A DNA stretch of 64,000 nt from Microbacterium sp. LWH11-1.2 (GTDB taxonomy: Bacteria > Actinomycetota > Actinomycetes > Actinomycetales > Microbacteriaceae): assembly GCF_038397745.1 (NCBI RefSeq), contig NZ_CP151636.1, positions 3,782,001-3,846,000 of the forward strand, given 5' to 3'. Below the pieces are notes generated by a model. The model was not told the DNA's origin. It saw only the letters and a list, made by a program, of their open reading frames with translations, and ran no database searches. Position numbers and translations under genes: made by a program. This document shows, in pieces, positions 56,078-63,869 of this stretch (within the stretch, counting starts at the first letter, position 1; each line of letters begins with the position of its first letter).

Positions 56078-56100
56078 TTGACAACAATGGATATAGTCAA
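56078..56100. promoter_or_regulatory. Island operator between reductase and aminotransferase genes
   Basis: TTGACAACAA and ATATAGTCAA flank TGG, with the same 23-base spacing as the palindrome at 50098. The right half, read on the minus strand as TTGACTATAT, matches the half-site consensus; the left keeps only the outer TTGA. It sits 44 bases before the reductase start and 62 bases before the aminotransferase start. Confidence 0.55.
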
Positions 56101-56161
56101 TTGCGATACTATGAATCCCGCCCGGGACTGTCAAACGGGCGATGAGCGAAAGGCGGAACGG

Positions 56162-57259
56162 ATGTCCGAGTTGAGGCTGCGCGAGGATCTGAGGGCGATT
56201 CCGGACTACAGGCCCGGCAGAGCGACGACGCAGTCGGCGTCCGACGGACCGATCTACAAGGTCTCCTCGAATGAGAACCCCTATCCTCCTCTGCCGTCCG
56301 TGGCGGCGGCGATCGCCGATCGCGTCTCCCACATCAACCGCTACCCGGAGACAGCCGCGACCGCGCTCACCGCGCTGCTGTGCGCCCGGTTCGACGTCGA
56401 GCCCGCGAACGTCGTCCTCGGGAGCGGATCGGTCGAGGTCGTCTCCCAGCTCATGCGGGCGACGGCCGGCGAGGGCGACGAGGTGCTGTTCGCCTGGCGC
56501 TCGTTCGAGGCGTATCCGATGCTCGTACGCGCCGCCGGCGCCATACCCGTGGCCGTCCCGCTCACCGCCGACCACCGTCATGATCTGGATGCGATGCTGG
56601 CCGCGATCACCGACCGCACGCGTCTCGTCATCGTGTGCAACCCGAACAACCCCACCGGCACGACGATCGGCGCCGAGGAGCTGACGGCGTTCCTCGATGC
56701 GGTCCCTCGCGACATCGCCGTCGTCATCGACGAGGCCTACGTGCACTTCAACGAGCGCGCGGACTCCCCCTCCGGCATCGAGTACTTCCGCCGCTACGAC
56801 AACGTCGCCGTCGCGCACACGTTCTCGAAGGCGTACGGCCTCGCCGGACTCCGGGTCGGCTATGCCCTGGCTCCCGAGCGACTGGCGAACGCGCTCCGCA
56901 AGGTCGCGATCCCGTTCGGCGTGACCGATCTCGCCCAGACGGCGGCTGTGGCCTCGCTGAACGCCGAGAGCGAGCTCTCGGCCCGTGTCGCCGATCTCGT
57001 GACCGAGCGTGAGCGCGTGGTACACGCGTTCCGCGACGCCGGCATCGACCTGCCCGAGACGCAGGCGAACTTCATCTGGGTGCCGTTCGGCGACGCCACC
57101 GTCGCGGCTGCCGAGCTGCTCGAGCAGCACGGACTCCTGGTGCGCCCTTTCGCGGGCGAAGGCTTCCGCGTGACGATCGCGGAGCGCGAAGCGAACGATC
57201 TGCTGGTGCAGCTCGCGCCCGAGCTGGCACGACTCGTCGCCCCGGCGGCAGTGGGCTGA
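56162..57259 (+). CDS. HisC-like PLP aminotransferase (aromatic-type)
   Basis: A 365-residue fold type I aminotransferase of the histidinol-phosphate/aromatic group. Lys223 (FSKAYGLAGLRVGY) binds PLP, Asn160 (CNPNNPTG), Asp190 and Tyr193 (DEAYVHF) complete the cofactor site, and Arg231 and the C-terminal Arg of EGFRVTI would hold the substrate carboxylate. It is not beside his genes. In the island it probably removes the amino group from a released amino acid. ATG 56162, preceded by AAAGGCGGA, is preferred over upstream in-frame starts. Confidence 0.85.
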   Translation: MSELRLREDLRAIPDYRPGRATTQSASDGPIYKVSSNENPYPPLPSVAAAIADRVSHINRYPETAATALTALLCARFDVEPANVVLGSGSVEVVSQLMRATAGEGDEVLFAWRSFEAYPMLVRAAGAIPVAVPLTADHRHDLDAMLAAITDRTRLVIVCNPNNPTGTTIGAEELTAFLDAVPRDIAVVIDEAYVHFNERADSPSGIEYFRRYDNVAVAHTFSKAYGLAGLRVGYALAPERLANALRKVAIPFGVTDLAQTAAVASLNAESELSARVADLVTERERVVHAFRDAGIDLPETQANFIWVPFGDATVAAAELLEQHGLLVRPFAGEGFRVTIAEREANDLLVQLAPELARLVAPAAVG

Positions 57260-57269
57260 AGGGCGCGCC

Positions 57270-58316
57270 TCAGCTCTCCGTGAAGCGCTCGAAGCGGGCG
57301 AGTGACGCCATCGCGGCGTCGGCGTCGGCCGGCGCCGCGAAGTACTCGGGTGGCACTCCCCTGCTCGCGGTCGCGTGCATCCAGCATCCGATGACGCGTC
57401 CGTCCTCGACGAGCGTCGCGCGCACCATGCCGTTCTTCCCCGGGCCGACGGTCGCGAGGTGCTCCGGCGCGCAGACGGTCGTGCGGTCGGCGTAGGAGAG
57501 GTAGTACTCGTCGAAGGCGCCGAGGGCGAGGACGGATGCCGCCCCCGGGGCGCGCCGCGGACGCTCGATCGCGACGAAGAGGCCCTCGGCGACCTCGTCC
57601 ACGCGTCCGGCAGCACGCACAGCCGCCTCGCGGGACTGGCCCAGCGTGAGCCCCGACCACCAGGCGAAGTCCGCGACCCCCGCCGGCCCGTGGCCGGTGA
57701 TGTACCGCACGAACAGCTCGGCGAGCGGATCGTCGGGGCGCGCGTGATCGCGGATGTGATCGTCGACGAGCACGAACCGCTGCTCACGCGTCATCCCCTC
57801 GCGGGCGACGACCGGCCCCTGGCAGATGAGTCCGTCGATCGTGAGCACGAAGAGCAGGTGGAGCCCGCGCTGACCGGTGGGGTCGATCCCGACGCCCTCG
57901 AGGATCTCGAAGATCTCCGCACGCGTCCGACCGCCGTCGTGCAGCGCCGGGGTGAGGGCGCGTACGGCGAGAGCGACCATGTCGTCGTCGATGCCGAGGT
58001 CGCGGTGCCGCCCCGCAGCCTGCTGCCGCTGCCGCGCCGCCGTCACCGAGAGGACCCAGCCGAGGTCGCGTGCCGGCAGCGTGTGCAGCGTCCCGCGCAT
58101 CGGCCACGCGCGCACGAGAATCCCCCCGTCGAACGCCCGGTCCACGTCGCTCATCCGCGGCTCGCCGCGCGTGCGCACGGCGAGAGCCCAGCGCCCGGCG
58201 GTGAAGTCCTGGCTCTGCACGGCGAGCATGTGGTGCGCGGCATCCGCCACCGTCTTCGTCGGCGCGGTGAGCCGGTGCGATCGGAGACGCTCGGCCAGCA
58301 GGGTCGCGGTCTTCAT
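57270..58316 (-). CDS. AlkZ/YcaQ-related winged-helix DNA-binding protein
   Basis: A 348-residue protein of the family that includes the interstrand-crosslink glycosylases AlkZ and YcaQ. It shows AVQSQDFTAGRWALAVRTRG, AWPMRGTLHTLPARDLGWVL, and GPAGVADFAWWSGLT, and GAFDEYYLSYADRT. In AlkZ a Gln-x-Gln motif is catalytic; the equivalent here appears to be QSQ at VQSQDF, so glycosylase activity is possible. The ATG at 58316 begins MKTATLLAERL. It converges on the aminotransferase gene, 10 bases away, and is not part of the island. Confidence 0.8.
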   Translation of the reverse strand: MKTATLLAERLRSHRLTAPTKTVADAAHHMLAVQSQDFTAGRWALAVRTRGEPRMSDVDRAFDGGILVRAWPMRGTLHTLPARDLGWVLSVTAARQRQQAAGRHRDLGIDDDMVALAVRALTPALHDGGRTRAEIFEILEGVGIDPTGQRGLHLLFVLTIDGLICQGPVVAREGMTREQRFVLVDDHIRDHARPDDPLAELFVRYITGHGPAGVADFAWWSGLTLGQSREAAVRAAGRVDEVAEGLFVAIERPRRAPGAASVLALGAFDEYYLSYADRTTVCAPEHLATVGPGKNGMVRATLVEDGRVIGCWMHATASRGVPPEYFAAPADADAAMASLARFERFTES

Positions 58317-58360
58317 GACCCCATCATGCCGGGCACCGCCGACGTCGCGCACCTGCGAGC

Positions 58361-59809
58361 TCAGGAGTGGAGCGTGACCTCTCGACGCGCGGGGAGCACG
58401 ACGGGATGCGATCCTGCCATGACCTCCAGGACGCGGATCACCTGGCACGAGTATCCGAACTCGTTGTCGTACCAGACGTAGAGGATCAGGGTGTTCTCAT
58501 CGGCGACCGTCGCCAGCCCGTCGACGATGCCGGCGCGGTGGGAGCCGACGAAGTCCGTCGACACGACCTCGGGCGACTCGACGTAGTCGATCTGCTGCCG
58601 CAGCTTCGAGTGCAGCGACACCCGGCGCAGGTAGTCGTTGACCTGCTCCTTCGAGACCGTTCGCTCCGTGGTGAGGTGGAGCACCGCGAGCGAGACGTCG
58701 GGGGTGGGCACCCGGATCGAGCTGCCGGTGAGCCTCCCCTCCAGCTGCGGAAGTGCCTTGGCCACGGCCTTCGCCGCGCCGGTCTCGGTGATGACCATGT
58801 TCAGCACGGCCGAGCGACCCCGCCGGTCGCCCTTGTGGAAGTTGTCGATCAGGTTCTGGTCGTTCGTGAACGAGTGCACGGTCTCGACGTGACCTCGCAC
58901 GACCCCGTAGGCCTCGTCGATGGCCGCCAGGACCGGCGTGATGGCGTTCGTCGTGCACGACGCGGCCGAGACGATGCGGTCGCCGACGTCGATCGTGTCG
59001 TCGTTGATGCCGTGCACGATGTTCTTGAGCGGCCCCTTGCCCGGTGCCGTGAGCAGGACGCGGGCGACGCCCTTGGCCTCGAGGTGCTGCGAGAGGCCGG
59101 CCTCGTCGCGCCAGCGCCCCGTGTTGTCGACGACGATCGCATCCTGGATGCCGTAGGCGGTGTAATCGACGGATGCCGGTGCGTCGGAGTAGATGACCTG
59201 GATGCGCGTGCCGTTGGCGATGATCTGCTCGGTCTCCTCGTCGACCGTCACCGAGCCGGCGAAGCGCCCGTGCACCGAGTCGCGCAGCAGCAGGGACGCG
59301 CGCTTGATCAGATCGTTCTCGGATCCCCGCCGCACGACGATCGCGCGAAGGCGCAGGCCGTTGCCGCCGCCGGTGTGGGCGATGAGGATGCGGGCGAGCA
59401 GGCGTCCGATCCGCCCGAAGCCGTAGAGCACCACGTCGGTGGGCGCAGCGGCGACCGCGCCGACCGCCGGAGCGAGCACCTCGGCGACGTAGTCCTCGAG
59501 AGGCTGATCACTCTCGGCGTTCCCGGAGACCAGTCGTGCGACGTCGAGGGACGAGGCGCCGGGGGCCAGCTGGTGGATGGCCTGCAGGACGGCGAGGCTG
59601 TCTTCGAGACGGAGCTGCTCATGCCCGAGCTGGGCGACGCGCTCGTGCACCTCGACGAGTCCCGTGGCGGAGAGCCCGAGCAGGCGGTGGCCGTGGAGCG
59701 ACGTCACCACGTCGTGTTCGCGCTTGAGTGCGCCGATGAGCGGGATCATCCGCTCGGCCAGCTCTTCTCTCGCCGTCCAGTCGTCGTGGGGTGCGGCGGA
59801 ATCGTTCAT
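58361..59809 (-). CDS. gapB: Glyceraldehyde-3-phosphate dehydrogenase, long GapB type
   Basis: A 482-residue GAPDH. The NAD(P)-binding YGFGRIGR starts at about 129, and the catalytic Cys285 is in SAASCTTNAITP, followed by NDQNLIDNFHKGDRRGRSA and the terminal WYDNEFGYSCQV. A roughly 125-residue helical N-terminal extension sets it apart from GapA and matches the NADP-preferring gluconeogenic GapB of Corynebacterium (family knowledge). AAGGA precedes ATG 59809. It fits with pckG and the RamB-like regulator in gluconeogenesis. Confidence 0.92.
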   Translation of the reverse strand: MNDSAAPHDDWTAREELAERMIPLIGALKREHDVVTSLHGHRLLGLSATGLVEVHERVAQLGHEQLRLEDSLAVLQAIHQLAPGASSLDVARLVSGNAESDQPLEDYVAEVLAPAVGAVAAAPTDVVLYGFGRIGRLLARILIAHTGGGNGLRLRAIVVRRGSENDLIKRASLLLRDSVHGRFAGSVTVDEETEQIIANGTRIQVIYSDAPASVDYTAYGIQDAIVVDNTGRWRDEAGLSQHLEAKGVARVLLTAPGKGPLKNIVHGINDDTIDVGDRIVSAASCTTNAITPVLAAIDEAYGVVRGHVETVHSFTNDQNLIDNFHKGDRRGRSAVLNMVITETGAAKAVAKALPQLEGRLTGSSIRVPTPDVSLAVLHLTTERTVSKEQVNDYLRRVSLHSKLRQQIDYVESPEVVSTDFVGSHRAGIVDGLATVADENTLILYVWYDNEFGYSCQVIRVLEVMAGSHPVVLPARREVTLHS

Positions 59810-59970
59810 CTGCGTCCTTGCATGTGTGAGCGCGCCGAGATCGCCGGCGCGCGAGGTTGCCGGGTGAGATTCGGGGGATGCCACCAGCGTACGCGTGGTC
59901 GGCGGCGGTTTCGAATCCAGGAGTGTTGCCGGAGCATGCGATCCCACTATTCGTCTACAGTGGTGGAATA

Positions 59971-61314
59971 ATGAGTGAGGCAATCTCCGGCGCCGACGCC
60001 GATCTGATCATCCGCGGCGGGCGGATCCACACCTTCGACGAGTCGGACACGACCGTCCGCGCCCTCGCGGTCCGCGCGGGTCTGATCGTCGGCCTGGATG
60101 CCGAGGCGGAACGCCTCCGCGCGCGTTCGACGATCGAGCTCGACGGACGGACCGCGATCCCCGGCATCAACGACGCACACCTGCACGCGGCATGGCTCGG
60201 AGCCCGCTGGCCGCACCTGTTCTTCTCCGACACCCCGCCCGACCAGCAGCCCTCCGGACGCCTGGTGTCGACCGAGGCCGAACGGCGATCGGCGCTGCGG
60301 GCGGCCTGGCGCCTGCTCGCAGAGCTCGGCGTCACGAGCTACACCGAGCCGGGCATCGGACCCGGTGAGGACGACGGCGAGACCGGGTGCTTCGGCTCGG
60401 ACATGCTCGCGACCTACGTCGCCCTGCACGGGGAAGGCGCGCAGACCTCGCGGGTGACGATGCTGCGGCTGTTCGGGACGATCGACGGCGAGAGCACGCT
60501 CGAGGACTTCGAGCGCGGCATCCGCACGCCGCTCCCGACGACCGATCCCCGGTGGCTCGCGATCACCGGCGTGAAGATCTTCGCCGACGGCATCCCTCCT
60601 CTCGCGACCGCGTGGGTCGACGAGCCGTACGCCGACGGCACGACCGGCGGCCTGCTCACGCGCGGCGGCCACGATCCCCTCTCCGCCTTCCACCGGATGC
60701 TGGAACTCGCAGCGTCGCTCGGACTGCAGATCGCAGTGCACGCCACGGGCGACCGTTCGATCACGGAGTTCGTGCGGGTGCTCGAGCGGTCCAACGGGCA
60801 CCCGGCACCTCCCGGACCGCACTATGTGGTGCACGGCGACCTCGCGACCCTCGAGCAGATCGAGCGCATGCGGCGGCTGGGGGCGGGGTTCGCCGTGCAG
60901 CCGCTCATCGCCGCGCACACGCACAGTTGGGCCCGCGCTCAGCTGGGCGCGGAGCGGCTCGCCACCGCCTGGCCTCTCGCGGAGATGCTCGCCTCCGGCG
61001 TGCTGACCACCATCACGAGCGACGCCCCGATCGCCACGCCGGATTGGCGGCGAGGCCTCGACGCCTCGCTCGACCTGCTCGCCGCGGCGGGATCTCCGGA
61101 CGACGCCGGCGAGCGACGAGCGCTGCTGCGGACCATGACCGTGGACGCAGCGCGTCAGGACGGCGCGCTGAGGTGGAAGGGATGCCTCGAGACCGGCAAG
61201 GTCGCGGACCTCGCGATCCTCGACGAGGACCCGCTCGAGCCGGGGCGCGCGTTCTCCTCGCTCGAGGTCACGCGCACGATCGTCGACGGCCGCACGGTCT
61301 TCGCTCGGGAGTGA
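59971..61314 (+). CDS. YtcJ-like metal-dependent amidohydrolase
   Basis: A 447-residue amidohydrolase of the YtcJ/AepA subgroup. Metal ligands appear in NDAHLHAAWLG, VHATGDRS, YVVHGDLAT and TSDAPIATPDW, and the protein begins LIIRGGRIHTFDESDTTVRALAVRAG. Substrates of this group are mostly unknown cyclic amides or carbamates. TACAGT (59956-59961) lies ten bases before the ATG and there is no ribosome site, so the mRNA may be leaderless. It is divergent from gapB and separate from the island. Confidence 0.85.
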   Translation: MSEAISGADADLIIRGGRIHTFDESDTTVRALAVRAGLIVGLDAEAERLRARSTIELDGRTAIPGINDAHLHAAWLGARWPHLFFSDTPPDQQPSGRLVSTEAERRSALRAAWRLLAELGVTSYTEPGIGPGEDDGETGCFGSDMLATYVALHGEGAQTSRVTMLRLFGTIDGESTLEDFERGIRTPLPTTDPRWLAITGVKIFADGIPPLATAWVDEPYADGTTGGLLTRGGHDPLSAFHRMLELAASLGLQIAVHATGDRSITEFVRVLERSNGHPAPPGPHYVVHGDLATLEQIERMRRLGAGFAVQPLIAAHTHSWARAQLGAERLATAWPLAEMLASGVLTTITSDAPIATPDWRRGLDASLDLLAAAGSPDDAGERRALLRTMTVDAARQDGALRWKGCLETGKVADLAILDEDPLEPGRAFSSLEVTRTIVDGRTVFARE

Positions 61315-61348
61315 GCACGCTCGGACGGAGCACCTTCGGGACGGAAAC

Positions 61349-61380
61349 GGCGGGCGGCATGTTCACGCATGCCGCCCGCC
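61349..61380 (+). terminator. Hairpin terminator after the YtcJ-like gene
   Basis: GGCGGGCGGCATG and CATGCCGCCCGCC form a perfect 13-bp stem around a six-base loop, about 35 bases past the stop codon. Confidence 0.75.
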
Positions 61381-61403
61381 TCTGATCCCCCTCGGACCAG
61401 TCC

Positions 61404-61438
61404 CTGCCCCGGCGCCGCCTGAGCGGGCGCCGGGGCAG
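61404..61438 (-). terminator. Hairpin terminator after the methyltransferase-fold gene
   Basis: CTGCCCCGGCGCC and GGCGCCGGGGCAG form a perfect 13-bp stem with a nine-base loop, three bases past the stop of the convergent methyltransferase-fold gene. Confidence 0.75.
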
Positions 61439-61441
61439 AGC

Positions 61442-62431
61442 TCATACCGCGGTGGCCAGCAGCACCCGCGGGCTGCCGGGGAGCGCGACCTTGTCATGCA
61501 CCTTCCACCCGGCGTCATCCAGCCATCCGCGCACCTGCGCCTCGGGATACACGACGGTGCCGTCGATCACGAGGTACTCCCCCGCGTGCAGGGCATCGAG
61601 GCCGCGCTGATCCGCGTCGTCATCCAGGAAGAAGTCGAGCACCGTCAGAGTCGCGCCGTCGACCGCGGCCGCCCGCAGGTTGCGGAAGATCTGCGCGTTC
61701 TCCTCCGCGGTGAAGCGGTGGATCACGTGGTTCGCGTAGACCAGGTCGTATTCGCCCCGCGGCGTCGCCGTGGCGGTGTCGCCGACCTCGACCGCCGTCC
61801 GATCGGCGACACCTGCGGCCTCGACCGCGTCGGCGATGCCGTCTTCGAAGCCCGGAGCGTAGACGAACGTGGTGTGCAGCCCGGGATTCCCCGCCATCAC
61901 CGAAAGGGCGAACTCGGCGGACAGCCCGCCGAAGTCGAGCGCTCGCGTGGCGCCGGTCAGGTCGAGGTGTCGGCCGAATTCCTGCGCGTGGAGACGGTTG
62001 TACGTCATGACACCGGCCATGAATGTCGCCCAGCGCGCGTCATCCATCTGCAGATCACCGGGCTCCGTGGTGTCGACCGTGTGCCCGAACTGCAGCCAGT
62101 GCGGATAGCTGATCTCGCCGAGGAAGGTGAGGAAGGGGGCGAGATCGACCTGCGCCTCGGCACCGGTGAGGTACGCCGCAGCGTCGTCGGCCACCGTGTA
62201 CCGCGCATCGGTGCGCACGAGCAGTCCCTTCGCCGCCATCGCGTCGACGAGGATGCGGGCGATGCGCTCGCTCACCCCGCAGCGCACGGCGATCGCCTCG
62301 ATGGTGTCGGCGCCGTCGGCGATCGCGGCGAAGAGCCCGATGCGGCTGGCTTCGAAGAGCTGCTGCGAGGCCATGTAGCCGGTCGCGATGTCGAGGATGC
62401 GTGCGGCATCGGGGGCGTGGGTGGTCGTCAT
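61442..62431 (-). CDS. O-methyltransferase-fold protein with altered SAM site
   Basis: A 329-residue protein with the two-part layout of small-molecule O-methyltransferases: an N-terminal winged-helix dimerisation domain (LDIATGYMASQQLFEASRIG) and a Rossmann domain. The normal DxGGGxG loop is DFGGLSAEF, and the acidic residue that binds the SAM ribose (LDLP) is replaced (VYAP); the catalytic His-Asp region reads VIHRFTAEE. So SAM binding is doubtful. ATG 62431 is preferred, with AAAGGCAG upstream. Its role is unknown. Confidence 0.78.
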   Translation of the reverse strand: MTTTHAPDAARILDIATGYMASQQLFEASRIGLFAAIADGADTIEAIAVRCGVSERIARILVDAMAAKGLLVRTDARYTVADDAAAYLTGAEAQVDLAPFLTFLGEISYPHWLQFGHTVDTTEPGDLQMDDARWATFMAGVMTYNRLHAQEFGRHLDLTGATRALDFGGLSAEFALSVMAGNPGLHTTFVYAPGFEDGIADAVEAAGVADRTAVEVGDTATATPRGEYDLVYANHVIHRFTAEENAQIFRNLRAAAVDGATLTVLDFFLDDDADQRGLDALHAGEYLVIDGTVVYPEAQVRGWLDDAGWKVHDKVALPGSPRVLLATAV

Positions 62432-62501
62432 GGTTCTGCCTTTCATGGGTGAGCCGCAGGAGTGCTGCGACTGCCTGCGTCTGGGAGATGGAGAATCGGC
62501 G

Positions 62502-63200
62502 CTAGGCCGTCAGGAAGCTCTGTACGGCGGTGCGGAACTCGGCGGTGTGCAGAGCCGTGACATGGTCGCCGGGGACCCGCATTGCACGCGCGTCCGGCAG
62601 CAGCGCGGCGAGCGCGTCGATGCCGTCGGACATCGTGTCGTGCACGCCTCCGACCAGGAGCACCGGCATCTCCGGGCCTCGAGCCTCAGGCGCGAACGGC
62701 TCTGCGGCCAGGCCCTCGATCAGATCGAGCAGCTGCGCCGACCGGGCGCCGGGCAAGGAGACCATGTGCACGATCATCGCCGTGAGCGGGTCCTGCGGGG
62801 CGGGTCCGCCGCCGATCGCCGCCCTCGCAGCCGCGAGGTCGAGATGACCGAACGGCTCCGCAGCACTGAGCCCGCCGAGCACGAGGCGGCGCACCCGCGC
62901 GGACGGATGCTGCGCCAGATCCCAGGCGAGACGTGCCCCGAGCGAGTAGCCGACGAGGTCGATCTCCTCATCGCCGACCGCGAGCGCCAGCGCGTCGATC
63001 ACCGCCGATGTGGCCGCGGTCCCCGTCGCAGGGCTCCGGCCGTGTGCGGGGAGGTCGACGAGGACCCGAGGACGATCGGTGAAGACCGCCGCCCACTCGG
63101 CATCCGGCCAATCCTGCTTCCCGCGCGACGCGAGGCCGTGCAGGAAGACGACAGGCCGGCCGGAGCCGCGGTGGTGATCGGTGTGCAGGGAGATCGTCAC
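62502..63200 (-). CDS. Alpha/beta-hydrolase
   Basis: A 232-residue single-domain hydrolase. The oxyanion region is VVFLHGLASRGKQDW, the nucleophile Ser is in GYSLGARLAW, Asp in GGVHDTMSD and His in VPGDHVTALH. The cap is small. Esterase or lactonase activity is likely but no substrate can be named. The start is a GTG at 63200. It follows a TetR gene by 34 bases on the same strand, suggesting that the TetR protein controls it. Confidence 0.85.
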   Translation of the reverse strand: MTISLHTDHHRGSGRPVVFLHGLASRGKQDWPDAEWAAVFTDRPRVLVDLPAHGRSPATGTAATSAVIDALALAVGDEEIDLVGYSLGARLAWDLAQHPSARVRRLVLGGLSAAEPFGHLDLAAARAAIGGGPAPQDPLTAMIVHMVSLPGARSAQLLDLIEGLAAEPFAPEARGPEMPVLLVGGVHDTMSDGIDALAALLPDARAMRVPGDHVTALHTAEFRTAVQSFLTA

Positions 63201-63234
63201 GGCGCGCCGTCCTCTCGGATCGGGCGCGTCGCCG

Positions 63235-63822
63235 TCAGCGGAGTCGCGCCAGGAACTGGTCGATGTAGGTCTCGTAGTCGGCGATGCGCTCGCCGTCCGG
63301 GTACATGAGGTTGATGACGGTCGCTCCGACCGCGACCGAGATGTACTCGTTCGCCCTGGCGCCGAAGTCCTGGTCGCGGATCGTGCCCTCGTCGCGCGCG
63401 GCTTCCATCCGCTCGATGAGCGACGCCCGCCAGGCAGCGAGGTGGCTCCGGTACAGGTCCGCGAGCGACTCGTTCGCCATCGCGTACTCCCACAGGGCGA
63501 GCAGCACCCGGCCCGCGGCGATCTGTGCCTGATCGCGCGGGATCGTGGCCTCCAGGAACCCGCGCAGCGCGGCATCCGCCGTCGTCGGCTCCGCGCCTGC
63601 GGCCTGAACGCCCTCCGACATCTGCTGCAGGATCGTCTCGAAGGTCGCCGCGACGATGCTCTCCTTGCCGGGGAAGTAGTGCTTCAGCGCTCCGTTGGCG
63701 AAGCCCGCCTCGGCGGCGATGCTGCGCATCGTCGCCGCTTCGAAGCCACCCTTGAGGATGATGCTCTTCGCCACCTCGACGATGTCCCGTCGACGCTGGT
63801 CGTGATCGATGATCTTCGGCAT
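63235..63822 (-). CDS. TetR-family transcriptional regulator
   Basis: A 195-residue regulator. The HTH region is RDIVEVAKSIILKGGFEAAT and MRSIAAEAGFANGALKHYFP; the C-terminal helical domain (BetI/TetR_C type) includes WEYAMANESLADLYR. It probably represses its own operon with the downstream hydrolase. AAGGA precedes the ATG at 63822. Confidence 0.9.
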   Translation of the reverse strand: MPKIIDHDQRRRDIVEVAKSIILKGGFEAATMRSIAAEAGFANGALKHYFPGKESIVAATFETILQQMSEGVQAAGAEPTTADAALRGFLEATIPRDQAQIAAGRVLLALWEYAMANESLADLYRSHLAAWRASLIERMEAARDEGTIRDQDFGARANEYISVAVGATVINLMYPDGERIADYETYIDQFLARLR

Positions 63823-63869
63823 GGAGTCCTTCCGGCCGGTCGTGGACGACGCGATGATCCGGCCTGGAG

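Noticed and set aside
37488..57259. Assigning the island to ochratoxin, auxin-conjugate or arginine degradation
   Set aside because: The enzyme families would permit each, but no diagnostic gene for any of these pathways can be read, so only a general scheme is claimed.
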